Shown: positions 1-12,400, counted from the stretch's first letter. The stretch is 64,000 bases of DNA from Allium sativum (GCA_030737875.1 CM060925.1:482173514-482237513), one strand, 5' to 3'. Made by a program: numbers and translations. Notes: generated by a model from the sequence alone, not told the origin.

Positions 1-173
1 TTGTAGCCTTAAGTTTTGTTAGCAAGATAAATAGAGGGTTACCAAAAACTGGTCTCACCCACAATTCTTTGACAAGATCCAAGAAGTTAGGTTCATTGAC
101 CCATTTATTAAAAAATTTAAAACTAGAGTAACCTTTCAGGTCAAGTCCGCTGAGTTGTACGATGATAGGGGAG
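1..173 (-). pseudogene. LINE ORF2 continued (endonuclease to RT linker)
   Basis: Reading the minus strand from the left target duplication, the frame continues directly from DHSPI with IVQLSG and then FKFFNKWVNEPNFLDLVKEL and GNPLFILLTKLKA, the conserved linker that precedes reverse transcriptase in plant L1 ORF2 proteins. The frame stays open to the window edge. When the hAT element and one 8-bp duplication are disregarded, the two halves lie in one frame, so this is the same gene split by an insertion. The RT itself is outside the window. Confidence 0.82.
166..173. repeat. Left target-site duplication of the hAT-like element
   Basis: TAGGGGAG directly before the left inverted repeat; identical to 1382-1389. 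Confidence 0.9.
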
Positions 174-1381
174 TAGAGCTGTCAATTTCTAATACGACTC
201 GTAACCCACATGGAAAAAACCCGACCCGACTCGACACATTTATAAATGGGTCATTTTTGGGTCAACCTGCTCTGGCCCGTTTAATAACCGGGCGGGTTAC
301 TGGCTGACCCGTGAACCCGTTTTTGACTCGCCATGGCCCGTTTAATATATAATATAATTTTATTCATCATATGGCATATGCAATTATGCATACACGAACT
401 GGGTTGAGCATGTCAGACTTAGTGTTGCTACTTTTATTTACTATCTTTGTGAATTCTGCGTACAAACACAATTACGGATTACCCCAGTTTACACTTTACA
501 CCAAGCCGCCACTACCATAAAACTTCAGAGTTTCCACTTTCCTTTTCTTTCTTTTTTCGTTGTCAACTACCACAAAATGCTTCATACAGTTTATCCATTT
601 CATTCATGTGAGGTTATCCAGTTCATGTGAGGTTCTGCATCTCATCTTGTGATTCCTCTCTTATATTTATTAACTAAATGTATACCAACATCAATTCGTT
701 TGTTTAAATTCTTATGTCCTTATTAATGTTTACTAAAAAAATGACTGAATGAATATGTTTCCACGCAGATATGCAGATTTCTCCGTTGAATATGTGCTGA
801 ATTAAGTGAATGTCCTTATTTCCCAACAACTAAGGGAAGATTCTACCACTATCAATCTGTCATGTTTATTTGAGTAAACCATATGTATTGAATTGAGTGT
901 CTATTTTATTTGAATACCACTGTCATGTTGATTATGTATATTTGATTATTTGTATCATTGTTATTTGATGACTTGAATATCATAATATGTATGATGTCAT
1001 TTGTATTGTATCATCTTAAATTAAGTGTATGCATTGCTGTTGCTGGATGCTCATGTGAAATGTGGATTTGAATGCTCATGTATTGTATCTTATGTTTATG
1101 TTTAGCTAAATTCATTTTTGAAATGCAGACTGTTTTTTAAAATACAGTCAAGTAAACGGGTTTATGGTTTCATGGTTCAACCTGTTTAACCCGACCCAAC
1201 CCGTTTAAATAAACATGTTACATGGGTCGGGTCGGGTCAACCCGTTTATAAATGGGTTGGGTTCGGATTGATAAAATATGACCCGTTTAATAAATGGGTT
1301 CACCCGACCCGTTTAAGAATTGACCCGAACCCGAGTTAACCCGACCCGAACCCAACTCAACACGACCAATTGACAACCTTA
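174..1381. mobile_element. hAT-like non-autonomous DNA transposon
   Basis: A 1208-bp element with 14-bp imperfect terminal inverted repeats (TAGAGCTGTCAATT at the left; the right end reads TAAGGTTGTCAATT on the other strand, 11 of 14 identical). It is flanked by a perfect 8-bp duplication, TAGGGGAG, which is the size made by hAT transposases. Both subterminal regions (about 190-345 and 1150-1365) are packed with ACCCG/CGGGT and CCCGTTTAA motifs, like the subterminal transposase-binding repeats of hAT elements. The middle (350-1140) is AT-rich with no transposase frame, so it would depend on an enzyme made elsewhere. It is inserted in LINE ORF2. Confidence 0.85.
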
Positions 1382-1389
1382 TAGGGGAG
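1382..1389. repeat. Right target-site duplication of the hAT-like element
   Basis: TAGGGGAG directly after the right inverted repeat; identical to 166-173. On the minus strand it lies in the DHSPI codons of the LINE. Confidence 0.9.
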
Positions 1390-2076
1390 TGGTCGTATAC
1401 AAGTGGAGGTGGTAGGTTGCATGATAAGGCAGGACATTTAGAGAAGGATAGAGCATTACAAAATTCATGGTCAATAAGAGAAAATGTTCTAGGGCCATCT
1501 CTTTTACTATTGTTCCAAGAGAATGGCATACCAGAGTAGCGTATATTGATAAGGTCAGAATCATCATCAACATTCTTGAGTGGAAGAATTTCAGAAAGAG
1601 ACAAGGGGTTTCCTCCAATTATCTAGGAGACTTCAAAGCAACAGCTGAAATCACCCATAGTAAACCATGGGTGAGAGGATTGTTTGAGGGAAGGCATCAT
1701 GTCAAGAAAAGTTTTTCTAACATTTGAGGAGTTGGCTGCGTAGACAAAGGATATGTAAAAGGAGGTTTGATCAGATAGATCTAAAGCATGGTAGTAAATC
1801 AATTGGGATGTAGAGTGTAGTGGCTTAAAGAGGATGGAAGATGGGTTGAAAATTATCATAATCCTACCAAAGGGAGCTTCAGAAAGGCTGTGAATTAGTT
1901 GCCAGGAAGGTTAATGTATTTAGAGGCTCTCAAGATTAATTCATGGTTGAGTTTGGTTTCAAGTAAAGCAAGCACACACGGTTAATTTTCAGCAATAAGA
2001 ACTTTACACTGGTCAAGTTTAGTATCACTATGACCACCTCTAATGTTCCATACCCCTACTGATTTCATCATCATTA
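1390..2076 (-). pseudogene. LINE ORF2, N-terminal endonuclease part
   Basis: ORF2 starts with three consecutive ATG codons at 2074-2066; the first overlaps the ORF1 stop as TAATG. The opening residues GVWNIRGG and, after an in-frame TAA, LALLETKL match the beginning of EEP endonucleases of plant LINEs. A second frame (1859-1390) carries FVYAANSS, PWFTMGDFSC and, close to the right flank of the hAT insertion, PFSWNN and DHSPI, the remaining EEP signatures (catalytic GD and DH pairs are present). The enzyme would nick target DNA to prime reverse transcription. At least two in-frame stops and one frameshift are visible. The coding sequence continues at 173-1 on the far side of the hAT element. 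Confidence 0.82.
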
Positions 2077-3857
2077 AACAGTACGGGGGTTGGGCAAGTC
2101 ATCTTTCATACTCCTAAGCCTATAATTGTGTGGCACAAAGGAAGGAGTTTTATGATTTTTTCTAATGGATGTTGTCTTAAGAATTGGTGAAAAGGAATCA
2201 TCTGGTGGTGGCTTATATATACAGGGAGGTTGGATATTTGAGTACGGGTTAAGTTTTAGGGTTGGTATAATGTCACTTTGTTGTAATGAAGCTTGCATTG
2301 GTATATTTGGATCTAGAAGGAAAGAAGTGGACGCAGGGTTCTGCATGAGTTGCTGCTTTTGTAAAACTTCATTATGCACTACATTTGCATGTGATGCATG
2401 AGAATAGGAGTTAATAGCATTCACACATTTATTTACTTTTCCATTAGTTTTGTCTCCTTTTACATCATCTTTATTTCCCATTTTCTCTAATTTATTGCTT
2501 GTGTTTGTATCTTGCATTACACTATTCTCTTTCAATTATTCTTGCATGACTGTATGCTTTATCATTTCATAAATTTTATCACCTTCATCTATTTCATTAT
2601 ACACTTCAATGTTGTTACTTACTTCATTTTTTTCCACACACGTCACTCTGACATTCTCTTTATTCCCCTATTCTAGAAGCTCTTCCAATGTAGGCATTAC
2701 ATAATCATTAATTCCTTCAAGATTCATGTCATCATACTCTTCCATTACATCTTCATTGTTTTGGGTTGTTTCTTGTACACATTTATCTTCTTCCAAAACT
2801 TGAAATCCTTTTCCCTTTTCTACTTCTTGCACTGGACTGTTCTCTCGACCTATCCATGTACCATTGTTTCTATTCACTGGGCTTATAAATCACTTGCTCT
2901 CTCATCTTCTACACTCGGTTAACTTGCTCTTTCCTTTTTTCATCTTTCCCTTCACATGCTTTCACTTTCTCAATATCACAATGTTCACTTACATGGCCAA
3001 AATATTTGCACTCAACACAAAAGTCAGGTTTCCATAGGTATCCAACATATATCCTTTGTTCCCCACTTCCATAGTTTTAACTAAAAAATCATTCATAAGT
3101 TCTTCGTCAGGTCTTACTTTGATCAAACATTTTGCATATTGTAATCTTTTCCTACTCTCTGTCATTTCATCCATACACAAAAGTTTACCCAACATACCGT
3201 TAATCCAATTGATGCCAAAGTTCGACCAAGCAAAAATTGGTACATTATAGATCCTCACCCAAACAGGGACATAGCGAACATTGCCACAAACATTGCTAAT
3301 GGATGGGTCGTAAGGCTTGATAATGAACAACTTGTTATTTATAATAATCAGATCTGACTGTAGTATTCTATTCTTATCTTTCAAGCAATTAAATACAAAA
3401 AGAAAAAGCACACCATCAGATTTCACCTTGACAGTTCCTTTCAACTTCCATATTTAGTTCAGTTTAGTGATAACTGCTGTGTACAACAAAGGTTCATCCA
3501 AGAAAAAACAACAGGATAATCATTCCAAACTTGAGTCCCTGCTTCTGGAACTCCAACAACAATTTCGATAGCATCGTCGACGATGACAGGGGTGATTTCA
3601 ACAAGAATGTACTTCCCAGCGTTTAGAGGTTTCCACTTGAACGTGGAAGTCCATGGTTGTTGAAACACAGGGTTGCGTTTTAAGTTTTCTTTGGAAGAGG
3701 AAGGTTGACCTAAGGGTGGATAGGGGTTGGGCTGGGGACGGTCTGGAGGCAAAGGCAACGGATCAGAAGGTGGTGGTATGGACGATGGGTGGCTCGATGT
3801 TGGGATGGGTACAGTGATGGGATTGGGTGGGATGGGGTTGTCAGCGGGAGAGGACAT
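2074..3857 (-). pseudogene. LINE ORF1 (gag-like RNA-binding protein), frameshifted
   Basis: The start at 3857 gives a proline/serine-rich N-terminus (to 3459). After a frameshift, 3444-2989 encodes a DUF4283-like domain with the motif VPVWVRIYNVP followed by INGMLGKLLCMDE, typical of the first ORF of plant L1 elements. A second frame change exposes an intact CX2CX4HX4C zinc knuckle (CVECKYFGHVSEHC) at 2978-3019. Downstream segments 2877-2668 and 2535-2074 are acidic or low-complexity and form the variable C-terminal part. In living relatives this protein binds element RNA and forms the ribonucleoprotein. The frame is broken at least three times, so it is a pseudogene. Its final TAA overlaps the ORF2 start. 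Confidence 0.8.
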
Positions 3858-4788
3858 TAAAGGTTTATAATTTATATTATAATATACTTATTGTGAATAT
3901 GCTTACTCCATTGAGATAAGTATATGGAATCAATTTATAAAATTAAATTGTCTTAAGGCAATAGTAAATTATATTTTCTAAATATAAAGATTTTAAAGAA
4001 ATAACTCGAACGTTTTCTAAGTCATTTTATAAAATTTGTTTCCTCAAAACTAATTATTTTCCATATATAAAGTCACACATTTTTGCATTCTTCAAGAAAG
4101 CGAGGTTGTGATTTAAATGATGTAATTAACCCCGTGGTATGGGATATGTAGATTAATTAAATGGGTTAATTCCTAACTTAACGATCGAAGATATTTGATG
4201 TTTTCTAGTGTAAGTAGGTTGACTTATAGTAATTTGAGTAATGAAAATGTACGATATGGGACGTATTATTTCCATTATTCGGATTATTTTTTAGGAGTTC
4301 ATGACATATTTTTTATTGTTTATGTGTGCTAGTACTTGCTTAGGGGGGCAGCTAGGCTTGAAGGGAGTCATATATGCTTATTTAATTGACCAGGTATACT
4401 CGACCGGGTAGGTTGTAGTGGCGAGCGTGCGAATACATGTATAGTCCCTTGCATAAGCTCGAGAGGAGCTCATTTGTAAAGCACGTGTAATAATTTTTTA
4501 TGCTTTGGATCCATTTTGTAGTTTTAGCATTTTTGGTGTTTGTGATGCTTTGGATCCATTTTATAGCTTTGACATTTTTGGTGTTTGTGATGCTTTGAAT
4601 CCATCTTTGGTGGTTTATGATAATGAATTTCCATTATAGCTACATGGCTAATTTGAGAATTTTAAATTTTGTGCTCGCTTTTGTGATGTTAAACTCTCAT
4701 GAGTTTATTATGCAGTATTTGAAGCAATTTGATGATACTTTGGTATATGTGTTTGATGACTTTTGTGATTTAAAAGATGAGATATGTG
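3858..4788. other. Noncoding spacer between LINE and Athila-like element
   Basis: AT-rich sequence without a recognisable gene or element end. The part next to 3857 may be the LINE 5' untranslated region. The only clear structure is the 45-bp tandem repeat at 4501-4620. A 61-codon plus-strand frame at 4617-4802 has no recognisable homology and runs into the LTR, so I do not call it a gene. Confidence 0.6.
4501..4620. repeat. 45-bp tandem repeat, about 2.6 copies
   Basis: Copies start with TGCTTTGGATCCATTTT at 4501 and 4546, and a truncated, diverged copy at 4591 (TGCTTTGAATCCAT). Copies 1 and 2 differ at only a few positions. Confidence 0.85.
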
Positions 4789-5835
4789 TGATTAACATGT
4801 AAAAGTATTTATTTTATGCACCTATATTTCATCTTTTTGTATATAAAAAATATTGCACTGGGTATTATCATGTCATTTTTATAGATTTATCAATCAATCC
4901 TTATGCACTCCCAATAGCAAAGATATTGCAAAATTAGAAGACCACTTCTCCATATTTATAAAGATTTACGGATGAAGATTTCACATTGTGTTGCTTTTGG
5001 AGTCTAAGATATGTTCATGTTTGGTAGAAGAAATCATCTATAATTTTATCTCCCATCAGTTAGCCACATGAAAAAAAGGAAGATATGAGAGGAATAATTG
5101 CTAATCAAGAGGCGCAAATATTCTCAAAGATACCCATAAGATATTCTCAAGATTATTTCCTCAAAATAAAGTTAAGGAGAGGGCATGAGATATGATAGAA
5201 TAATTCTCGGGTAAACAAGCCCATATATGCATAATTGGATTAGGCTTTTTGGTTTGCTAATCTATCCTATAAATACCCATGTATTCTCATTGTAAAACTT
5301 TATCCAGGAATTGAGAGTTTTCTTTTATTTTCTATAATCCCCTTAGGTCTGGTAAATTTGTGTCGTTTATTCAATTAGATTTGGTAGAGCACGGTTTGCT
5401 GTTGCATTTATTTTTACCATTAGTGATTGACCGTTTGATTAAATTCAATGGTAATCCTATTTTATTTTCTGTTCGTTTATTTCCTTCTTGCAATTTTTAT
5501 TTTTAGTATTCTATTTTATTTTTCTTACTTAATCTGTGAATTTATTATAGACCGATTAGATTCGAATTTGTAGTAAATTCAATTGCAATTTTAATTTGTT
5601 TCAATTGATAATTGTGATTTGGTCGTCAGTTCAATTAGATTTGTTCTGAATCAAATTACAATTACAATTTTTATTGTTTTCAATCAAATCCTCTAAATTT
5701 GTCTAACTCGCCCACGAAATATATAAATAATAAAATTTAATTTTCCTCCGTGTGTTTGACCTGCATACTACACACCTGTGCATTTGCAGTAATTTATAAT
5801 AAATTTGCGCTTTTCTATTCCATAGGAATGTGTCA
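4789..5835 (+). repeat. Element A 5' LTR
   Basis: Begins TGATTAACATGTAAAAG, exactly as the 3' LTR at 54999. The two copies are collinear for about 665 bp until E interrupts the 3' copy. The right end is placed at the TGTCA shortly before the primer-binding site and is uncertain by about 10 bp. A TATA box (CTATAAATAC) lies at 5267-5276. Confidence 0.75.
5267..5276 (+). promoter_or_regulatory. TATA box of the A 5' LTR
   Basis: CTATAAATAC; the same motif is kept at 55477-55486 in the 3' LTR. Confidence 0.65.
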
Positions 5836-5844
5836 AACTAGTTT

Positions 5845-5863
5845 TTGGCGGCGTTGCCGAGGA
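5845..5863 (+). other. Element A primer-binding site
   Basis: TGGCGGCGTTGCCGAGGA follows the LTR after a short T-rich spacer. Athila elements carry a very similar TGGCGCCGTTGCCGGGGA at this place; the differences from it are few. Confidence 0.7.
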
Positions 5864-7309
5864 GGCAACAATTAAATTTTATTGTTTATATAATTTCCGA
5901 TTCTTGTTAGTTTTTTCCCTTTTATTTTCCTTCATATATATATATATATATAAAATTCTTGATTGGTTAGATTTGGTATTATTCAGTGATACCATAATCT
6001 TCTAAACAAGAGAAAAAAATACTTGCAAAATTTCCTTGATTTCATTTTTTTTCTCTTTCCTTTTTACAAATTATTAAAATATAAAAAAGCCAAAAATTAT
6101 TGCTCCCATTTTCTTCTTTTCGTCCCTCTCTTGTGTTTCTTCTACCTTGTAGATCTCTATGCTCCATAACCACGCAAACCATCCATATCCACAACACCAG
6201 ACCCGTATCCAACTTCGCAACCCACTTTTGACCAAAAATCAACATCTTTTATTCAACCATCTCCACAACTAAAACCTGCTTCAAATATCTGATCATCCCT
6301 CACCATCCATAACCCATCAGCACGCCCAAACCATTCACCATTCCTTTTGACCCTTTCATACAACCTCTGCACTAGATCACATCCCAAATTCAGTCATACA
6401 ACTATCCTCCATATCCGATCACCACAACATGAACATCATCACCCCTTCAAACTCCATTAAAAACCTTCACAACCATACTACAATATTCCCTGCTTCATTC
6501 ACTTACAAGCAACAGCCACAGCCCTACCATCTATACGTCCCAAAATTGCCATCCACTTCTTCCTGCAAAACACCAAGCCAGTCACCAACAAACATTAGTT
6601 CGCACAACCAAACATCAACCACATTCACCCTCAGCCTTTAACAGCTCCACCCAAAAATCGAATTCACTGAAAATCGCAAATCATCTTTACCACAAACCAA
6701 CGTTCCCATCCACCAAAACCAGAACTCGACATCAACCCCTGCAACATTTCAACCCATACCCCATAGCCGAATTCCATAAGCTAAAGTACCCCAAAAATTC
6801 ACAAAACCTAATACCATCTCAGACCAATTCGAGACCCTAGACCCGATTCGCAATACCCAATTGGAGTACCGAATTCTCAAATCATTTGGAATTGCATATC
6901 GAAATCTAACTCGAGACACAATTTGAATTTTAAAAAAAAGAATGGGGCTTGGTTAATTATGTTTTAGAACGAGGGTCTATTGGTGGCATTTTATTTATAT
7001 ACAAAAAGAAAAAAAAGGATTCTTTCGTTTGATTTTTTGCGAACAACGGACTTGTGGGTTATTTTTTTAGTTTAAAGGGTTGTTCAAGCAAAGAGTATTT
7101 TTAAACGTGGCTTGTGTTTTCCCTTGCTTTTAATAAGTGCGTGAGCCTAATTTATTTATTTTTAGTTTAGCTTTTTTGTTGTGTCTAATTTTCTTCGTTT
7201 TTTTCTTTGAGTTTAGTTTTTTTTTCATTTTTTTTCTTTCTGAGTTAGTTTTTCTTGCCTCATGTTTTTTTAGTCTAGTCAGTTGTTAGTTTAGTTTTTG
7301 TTTCCCTTC
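5864..7309 (+). other. Element A leader, first part (noncoding)
   Basis: AT-rich leader with a (TA)n run near 5936-5955, followed by a C/A-rich stretch (6240-6850) and a T-rich stretch (7000-7309). The small frames at 6042-6245 and 6429-6641 show no family resemblance. The leader resumes at 16471 after element G. Confidence 0.6.
7305..7309. repeat. Left target-site duplication of element G
   Basis: CCTTC, identical to 16466-16470. Confidence 0.85.
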
Positions 7310-8699
7310 TGTTAATGATATTTTTCGTCAATACTGGAGCCAGGTCAACGGGGACGGACCTAAGGTAAGAAATAGGTTATTCGGCTATTGCGAGTCAAAC
7401 TGGACCGCCACTCCAAGGTACCAAGGTCTAGAGGAGCAGGATCGCTAAAAACTACCAAGAGGGGTCTAGACTCAGGGAAAGAGGTTTTTCCTCCGATCTT
7501 TGGAACAGTTTGGACGAGGATCTATGTCTATTCGGAAAACAAACAATAAATTGCAGTAGTGATAATTAGAAATGATATGTTGTACTCACAGAGTAACATT
7601 CTATATGTGGATTCCCTTTTTTTATTAATCTTTGATTTCGAGTACATGAACAGAATGGGAGAAGTTCTTGAATTCCTCGCTGTATTAGATTTTAGAAAAG
7701 CAAGAGTACAAGAAAAATGGAAAGATCCAGTCCCCTCTAGTGAAGCTCTTAAGGTCCTATTAATAGAGAATTTAGGGACCTTTCCACTGTTGGGATATTG
7801 GGCCTGCAGGGGCCTTTGTAGGGGACTTTGCCAGTTGCTTTTTCCTTGGTCTCAGACGTTTGGCTTCCGACCGTCTTTTGAGTGCCAATTGTGGTTTTCA
7901 AAGTGGGGGTCCTGGTCAATTAGGGCTTCTTCGGGATAAATACGGGCTTGTCATTATGCTGGCTTTCGGCTGGTATTTGAATCCTTGGTAACAACTCCTG
8001 AGTGTAGGCTCTCGGACGTAAGCTTTCGGATGTAGGATTCTGGCTTTATCATGAATACTTAGAGGAGCCTGCCCTAACGATGTACATAGATAACTGTCGG
8101 TTCGAAACCGTTGTTGGTTCCTGCTCTAGGTGGACTAGTACGGGTAACCTGTATCTCTGCTTAAGTCCCGGTTAGCCTTTCGGTGGATCTTTTGTGATAA
8201 CCTGGTTTTCTGGGAGGTGGCTTCTGGTGATGTTTCTGTTATTTGTGAATGTAACTTTTTGGCATCTGTACGGAAAATGCTCTGGAAGCTGGTTCTGGAT
8301 GTTCCTTGCATTCTCCTTGTTTGGCACCTTTGATACCCTCGCCTTCAGATGTATCGGTATTAGGCAGGTTAATACTAACAACCCTCCCGAGTTTTAAGGA
8401 GGGGAGTTCACGCCTTCTTCTTTCTTAGTTCCTGTCTTAGGTGGCCTTTCGCTACATAATTTCATGTCGAATAGGTCCTGCCATAAAGATCTTATCGGAT
8501 GCGCTTTGTTGGCATTTTGTAGGCTTTGAGCTTCTTCCCTTCGGGAAGGTGTCGTTTTGTGCTGCTTTCCAACCATTCCCTCTGGCTTTCGATTCAATCT
8601 ACTGCTTGGTTTTCTGTTTTCGGGAGACTTTCCTGTGGCTGTATTCTTATGACACCCCTTCATTGCCAGCTAGTCTTGAAGTTAATTTAGGTAGTAACA
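7310..8699 (-). repeat. Element G left LTR (3' LTR in minus orientation)
   Basis: 1390 bp, collinear with 15065-16465 throughout. The TATA box is altered here (CTATTAATAG at 7757-7766). Open frames inside it (7559-7939, 8172-8785) have partial counterparts in the other LTR and are not genes. Confidence 0.85.
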
Positions 8700-8712
8700 T
8701 TTACCCCCTAGT
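8700..8712 (-). other. Element G polypurine tract
   Basis: Reads AGGGGGTAAA on the minus strand directly before the LTR start TGTTACTACC. Placement supports minus orientation. Confidence 0.5.
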
Positions 8713-9470
8713 AAAGGGGTGTTTTTTGACTTTTCAAGTCAACCTTTTTTTGTCTTTTTCGAAGTGTCACTTCAGGGTCTTTTGATCTCCCTCGATTAGA
8801 AGCATTGATTGATCTTCACCTGTACGACTCAGATTGATCTTGAAATTTGAACATAAATTCTTCTTCTCCCTCGTTTCCATCTTTTACCAGCAAATCAAAT
8901 CCTTGAACAAGATTACTGCTCCTCTAAGAAGTTGTTCAAATTTTCCTTTTTGAAGATCCAAGCCCGATTATTTGTGAGTATTCTTATTTCTTATATGAAT
9001 TGCAACCTTAATTATGTGTCAAAATTGACAAGAAAGTCAGTTAGGATTATGCCGATCATAAAGTAGGTTTAGGTGTCAATCTTTCTGCCATCGTGCTTAA
9101 TGTCCAATATTAGTGGTTGCCTGTTTCGTAGGTTACCCCATTTAGGAAAATGTAAGGCACCCGCGATGTATAGAGGAAATGATTACTACCAAATTAAAGT
9201 TCTACGCCATTGCTATGAAATGAAATGGTTTCAATATCATTAATGCTGATTTTCCTTCATCGATTGTATTGGTTTATCTAGGTTATGGGGTGATTATATT
9301 TGGCTTAGTCGTACGTTAGATAAAGTATAATAGATATAATCCTCCTAATACCCCTCATTTGGATTTGATTTGGACTTTCATCTAACTGGCCTTTGTTTAA
9401 ACAAGACGTAATGGTACTCATTAATGTTTGTTTGTGATATGTGTATTTGTGTAAGAGATATGCGTACTAA
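8713..9470. other. Element G noncoding stretch beyond the antisense ORF start
   Basis: AT-rich, no coding resemblance. It would hold the promoter and 5' untranslated region of the plus-strand ORF, but I see no decisive element. Confidence 0.5.
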
Positions 9471-12400
9471 TTGCATTATTATGGAACGATGTTACCTGAT
9501 AGGATCATGTCTGACAAAAGCCCTACTAAGGAGAAGACCCAAGATTCCAAGGTCACTCGTCCTAAGAAGGCATTCGTGTCCAAGCCGTCCTTAATCGCTT
9601 CTCAATGTTCTGTGGATGCCATATTGGATAGCTTTGGCATAGCGGATATGGATGTTATGATAGCTGCTTCTCCAAATTTCCTCAAGAATCCCCCAGAATG
9701 GTACTTTGCGTACTCGGCAATTCATATCTAGCATGGAGGCTTTCTTCCTTTTCCCCCTTTCCTACACAAGCTCTTGGTTGACTTGAAAGTTGCTCCTATT
9801 CAGCTTTCACCTAATACATACACAACCCTCTTGTGCATGGAGGCTCTAACGCTCATTTCGGGTCAAGGTTCTTTAAGCCTTAAACTCACCCGCCATATGA
9901 TCCGGTTTTCAAAGAGCTCCGAGTCGCCGATATGGAGGGCCAACCCCGTGAGGAGACTGGTTAGTGACGGTATAAATAAAACTAAGCCGTGGGAGGATCA
10001 ATATTTCCTTGTCAAATGTCCCACTGATATATCAGGCAAATTTGTTGACGATGGTAGGTTTCTTATATTGGAAGGTAAAATGTCCCATACTTGTGGTTTT
10101 AGTTTATCAGTATCTTCTTCTCATCACAGAACCTCCCTCTAAAGACGTGATTTCAACCCCGGAGGAGGCTCGAGTGGTCGATGCTATTTTCAAAGTACCG
10201 GTGAAGCACATGTGCCGTTCATTTCTCTTGACTACTGACAGGCTTCGTGAACATGACTTGCTTCCCTCCGACAAGAGGATATTGGGGCAACCTCCCATTC
10301 AATTCTTAGGCTCTAAAGGATTACTGTTGAACTCTAATTTCTTCAATGTAGGTTCTCCCATCCATGTAGGTGATTTGGATGAGACTTGTTTGTTTCAGCA
10401 ACATTTGTTATTCTTTCTCTTGTTTCCTGGTTGTTGCATTCTCTAATTTATCCTTCTCTTTGTTTAGGATATTCATCCCCTCAGGACACAACTGCCCTTG
10501 CTGCCTATAGCTGGTCCAGTGTCTAGGCCATGAAGAGGATCACTCAATCCGCCATTGATCCTCCATCGAAGAAGTCTAAGTATGACAAGCCGGTTGGCTT
10601 CTCAGGAGACGCTGATGCTACTCCGAAAACAAGGCAGGCATTTGATCCTTTACTATAGACGATGAACAGGTGGTTGATATTGATGCCTTCCCCGAAGTCT
10701 CTCCAAATGGTAAGTCCATAGGCAGCCTATCCCCTTCGATGCTCTCGATGAGATAGGTGGGAAAAAGCTTAATCTTCCGGCTCCTTCCTCCTATTAGCTC
10801 GTTTCTTCTTCTGTACCTCCTTCGCCAGTCTATAATTTTGATAGACTTGTAAAACTGGCTCTTTTGTCTCCCGAAGTTTCTAATATTACCTCAGCTTCTT
10901 CCCCTTTGGACTCGGAAGATTTCCACAGACAACAAATCAGGGATCACCTTTTGGTATTATACATAAATACTTCTTTTGTTTATGTGGATTTAGCCTACTT
11001 CTCTTCTTTAGGTGATGAAAACTTTGGTATATCTCCTGGGGAATAGCTTCCACCTCAGGGGCTAAGGTCCACACTCTGAGGAAGGATAATATGGTGTTTT
11101 CGGATAGGGTTAATGCTTTGTTGCGGGAGAAAACGGAGGGAGATAACGAATGTAGGGAGTTGGCGGCCTCATTAAAGGAGGAGAGGAAGGCTAAAGAGGA
11201 GTTGACGAAGCACGTTGAGGACCTTAAGGCAAAGAAATCGGAACTGGAGGTTGATTATGCTGCCAAGGTGGACAAGATGAATGCCCAGTTCTCCATTGCA
11301 AAAAGAATCATTTATGAGGCCGGTGATAGAATTTATAATTTTTTGAATGTCCATCTTTACAACATAGCTATGGAGTATTACGAAGATGCCTTCATCCTCT
11401 CTTTCTCAGACAATTATGAAAGGCTTTTGGAATTTAACTTCTCTTCAATTGATCCCTCTGTTCGAGACAGAGTTCTAGAGAAGATCGAGCAAGTGAGACG
11501 GGAGCATAAAGTTCCTTCAATGAACAAGATTGATCTCACATCGCTTTTGTTTATTGACGAATTTTCTGAGAATTACGAGGAATAAATGGAGGAGGAAAAC
11601 ACAGCAGAAGGAGGGATGGAAGAACACATGGATCAGCAAGATGGGTCCGGAAAGGTTTATGGAACATCCTCTCTCGCATCAAGGGAGTTTCTTTCTGAAG
11701 ACGACGGTTCTTTAGATTCTAAGAAGAAAGGGACTCCCAATTGGTCTAATGTTGATGTCACACAGGTATGGCTTTCGCTTTCGAAATGCTTTCCTTCTCC
11801 TTAAATTTCATTTATATCTAGTCTTTACATGTTATAGCAGCTATCTACTTCTCCGAAGATGTGAGTCATAGTTATGCTTTTAAATTTTGCGTTTAGAAAT
11901 ACAAGAGGGGAACTCTCAAGGAGTTTGGTTCAACAAAAAAAATTTAACAAGGGGTTTTGAATGTTATTGTATGAAGTACACATTTTCTTTTGATTTGTTC
12001 GTGAATTGTGCTGGTTTCGCGACATTTGATGGTTTATGGTGTTGAGGTAATATCCCCTTATGGATATGGTATCTATGGTGTGTATGAATTGCCAATGGTC
12101 ATGTGACCTTTTTTCCCCTAGAATGCATGATGTAATTAGTGTACACCTAATACTTGCGCTTTACGTATTACGATATTTCATCTTGTCTGTGGCTAGAAGG
12201 ACTCATTTTAGACCCCCTCTTCACAATTTAGAGAGGAAAGTTTGACCGCCGATGGTTACAAAGATGTTTTTGGTAATGCCCCCTGCCAGGCTACAAAAAG
12301 ATGTATTATCTCCAAAAGATTGTGGTCACGAACCTCAAGGAACAAGTGTCCTATTTGGAAAAACAACTGAAGGAGAAAGATGAAATTATTTGCAGTTTGC

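Larger units (their letters stand above)
1..3857 (-). mobile_element. Degenerate L1-type LINE (5' portion; 3' part lies beyond the left edge)
   Basis: A non-LTR retrotransposon read on the minus strand, with its 5' side near 3857 and its 3' side off the window at position 1. In order it shows an ORF1 with a proline-rich start, a DUF4283-like domain and a CCHC zinc knuckle, then an ORF2 beginning with an endonuclease/exonuclease/phosphatase (EEP) domain. The reverse transcriptase is not in the window. The element is broken by frameshifts, stops and by a hAT-like insertion at 174-1381. Family order and domain content follow known plant L1 elements; calling it L1 is inference from domain recognition by eye. 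Confidence 0.85.

Noticed and set aside
4617..4802. 61-aa plus-strand frame before the A LTR
   Set aside because: It runs from spacer across the LTR boundary into a transposon end.
6429..6641. Plus-strand 70-aa frame in the A leader
   Set aside because: Low-complexity Thr/Ser/Pro/His sequence from a C/A-rich stretch, no relative recognised.
8172..8785. Frames in the G left LTR, with similar ones at 15825-16611
   Set aside because: They lie in an LTR and the open lengths differ between LTR copies; long frames on both strands reflect base composition.
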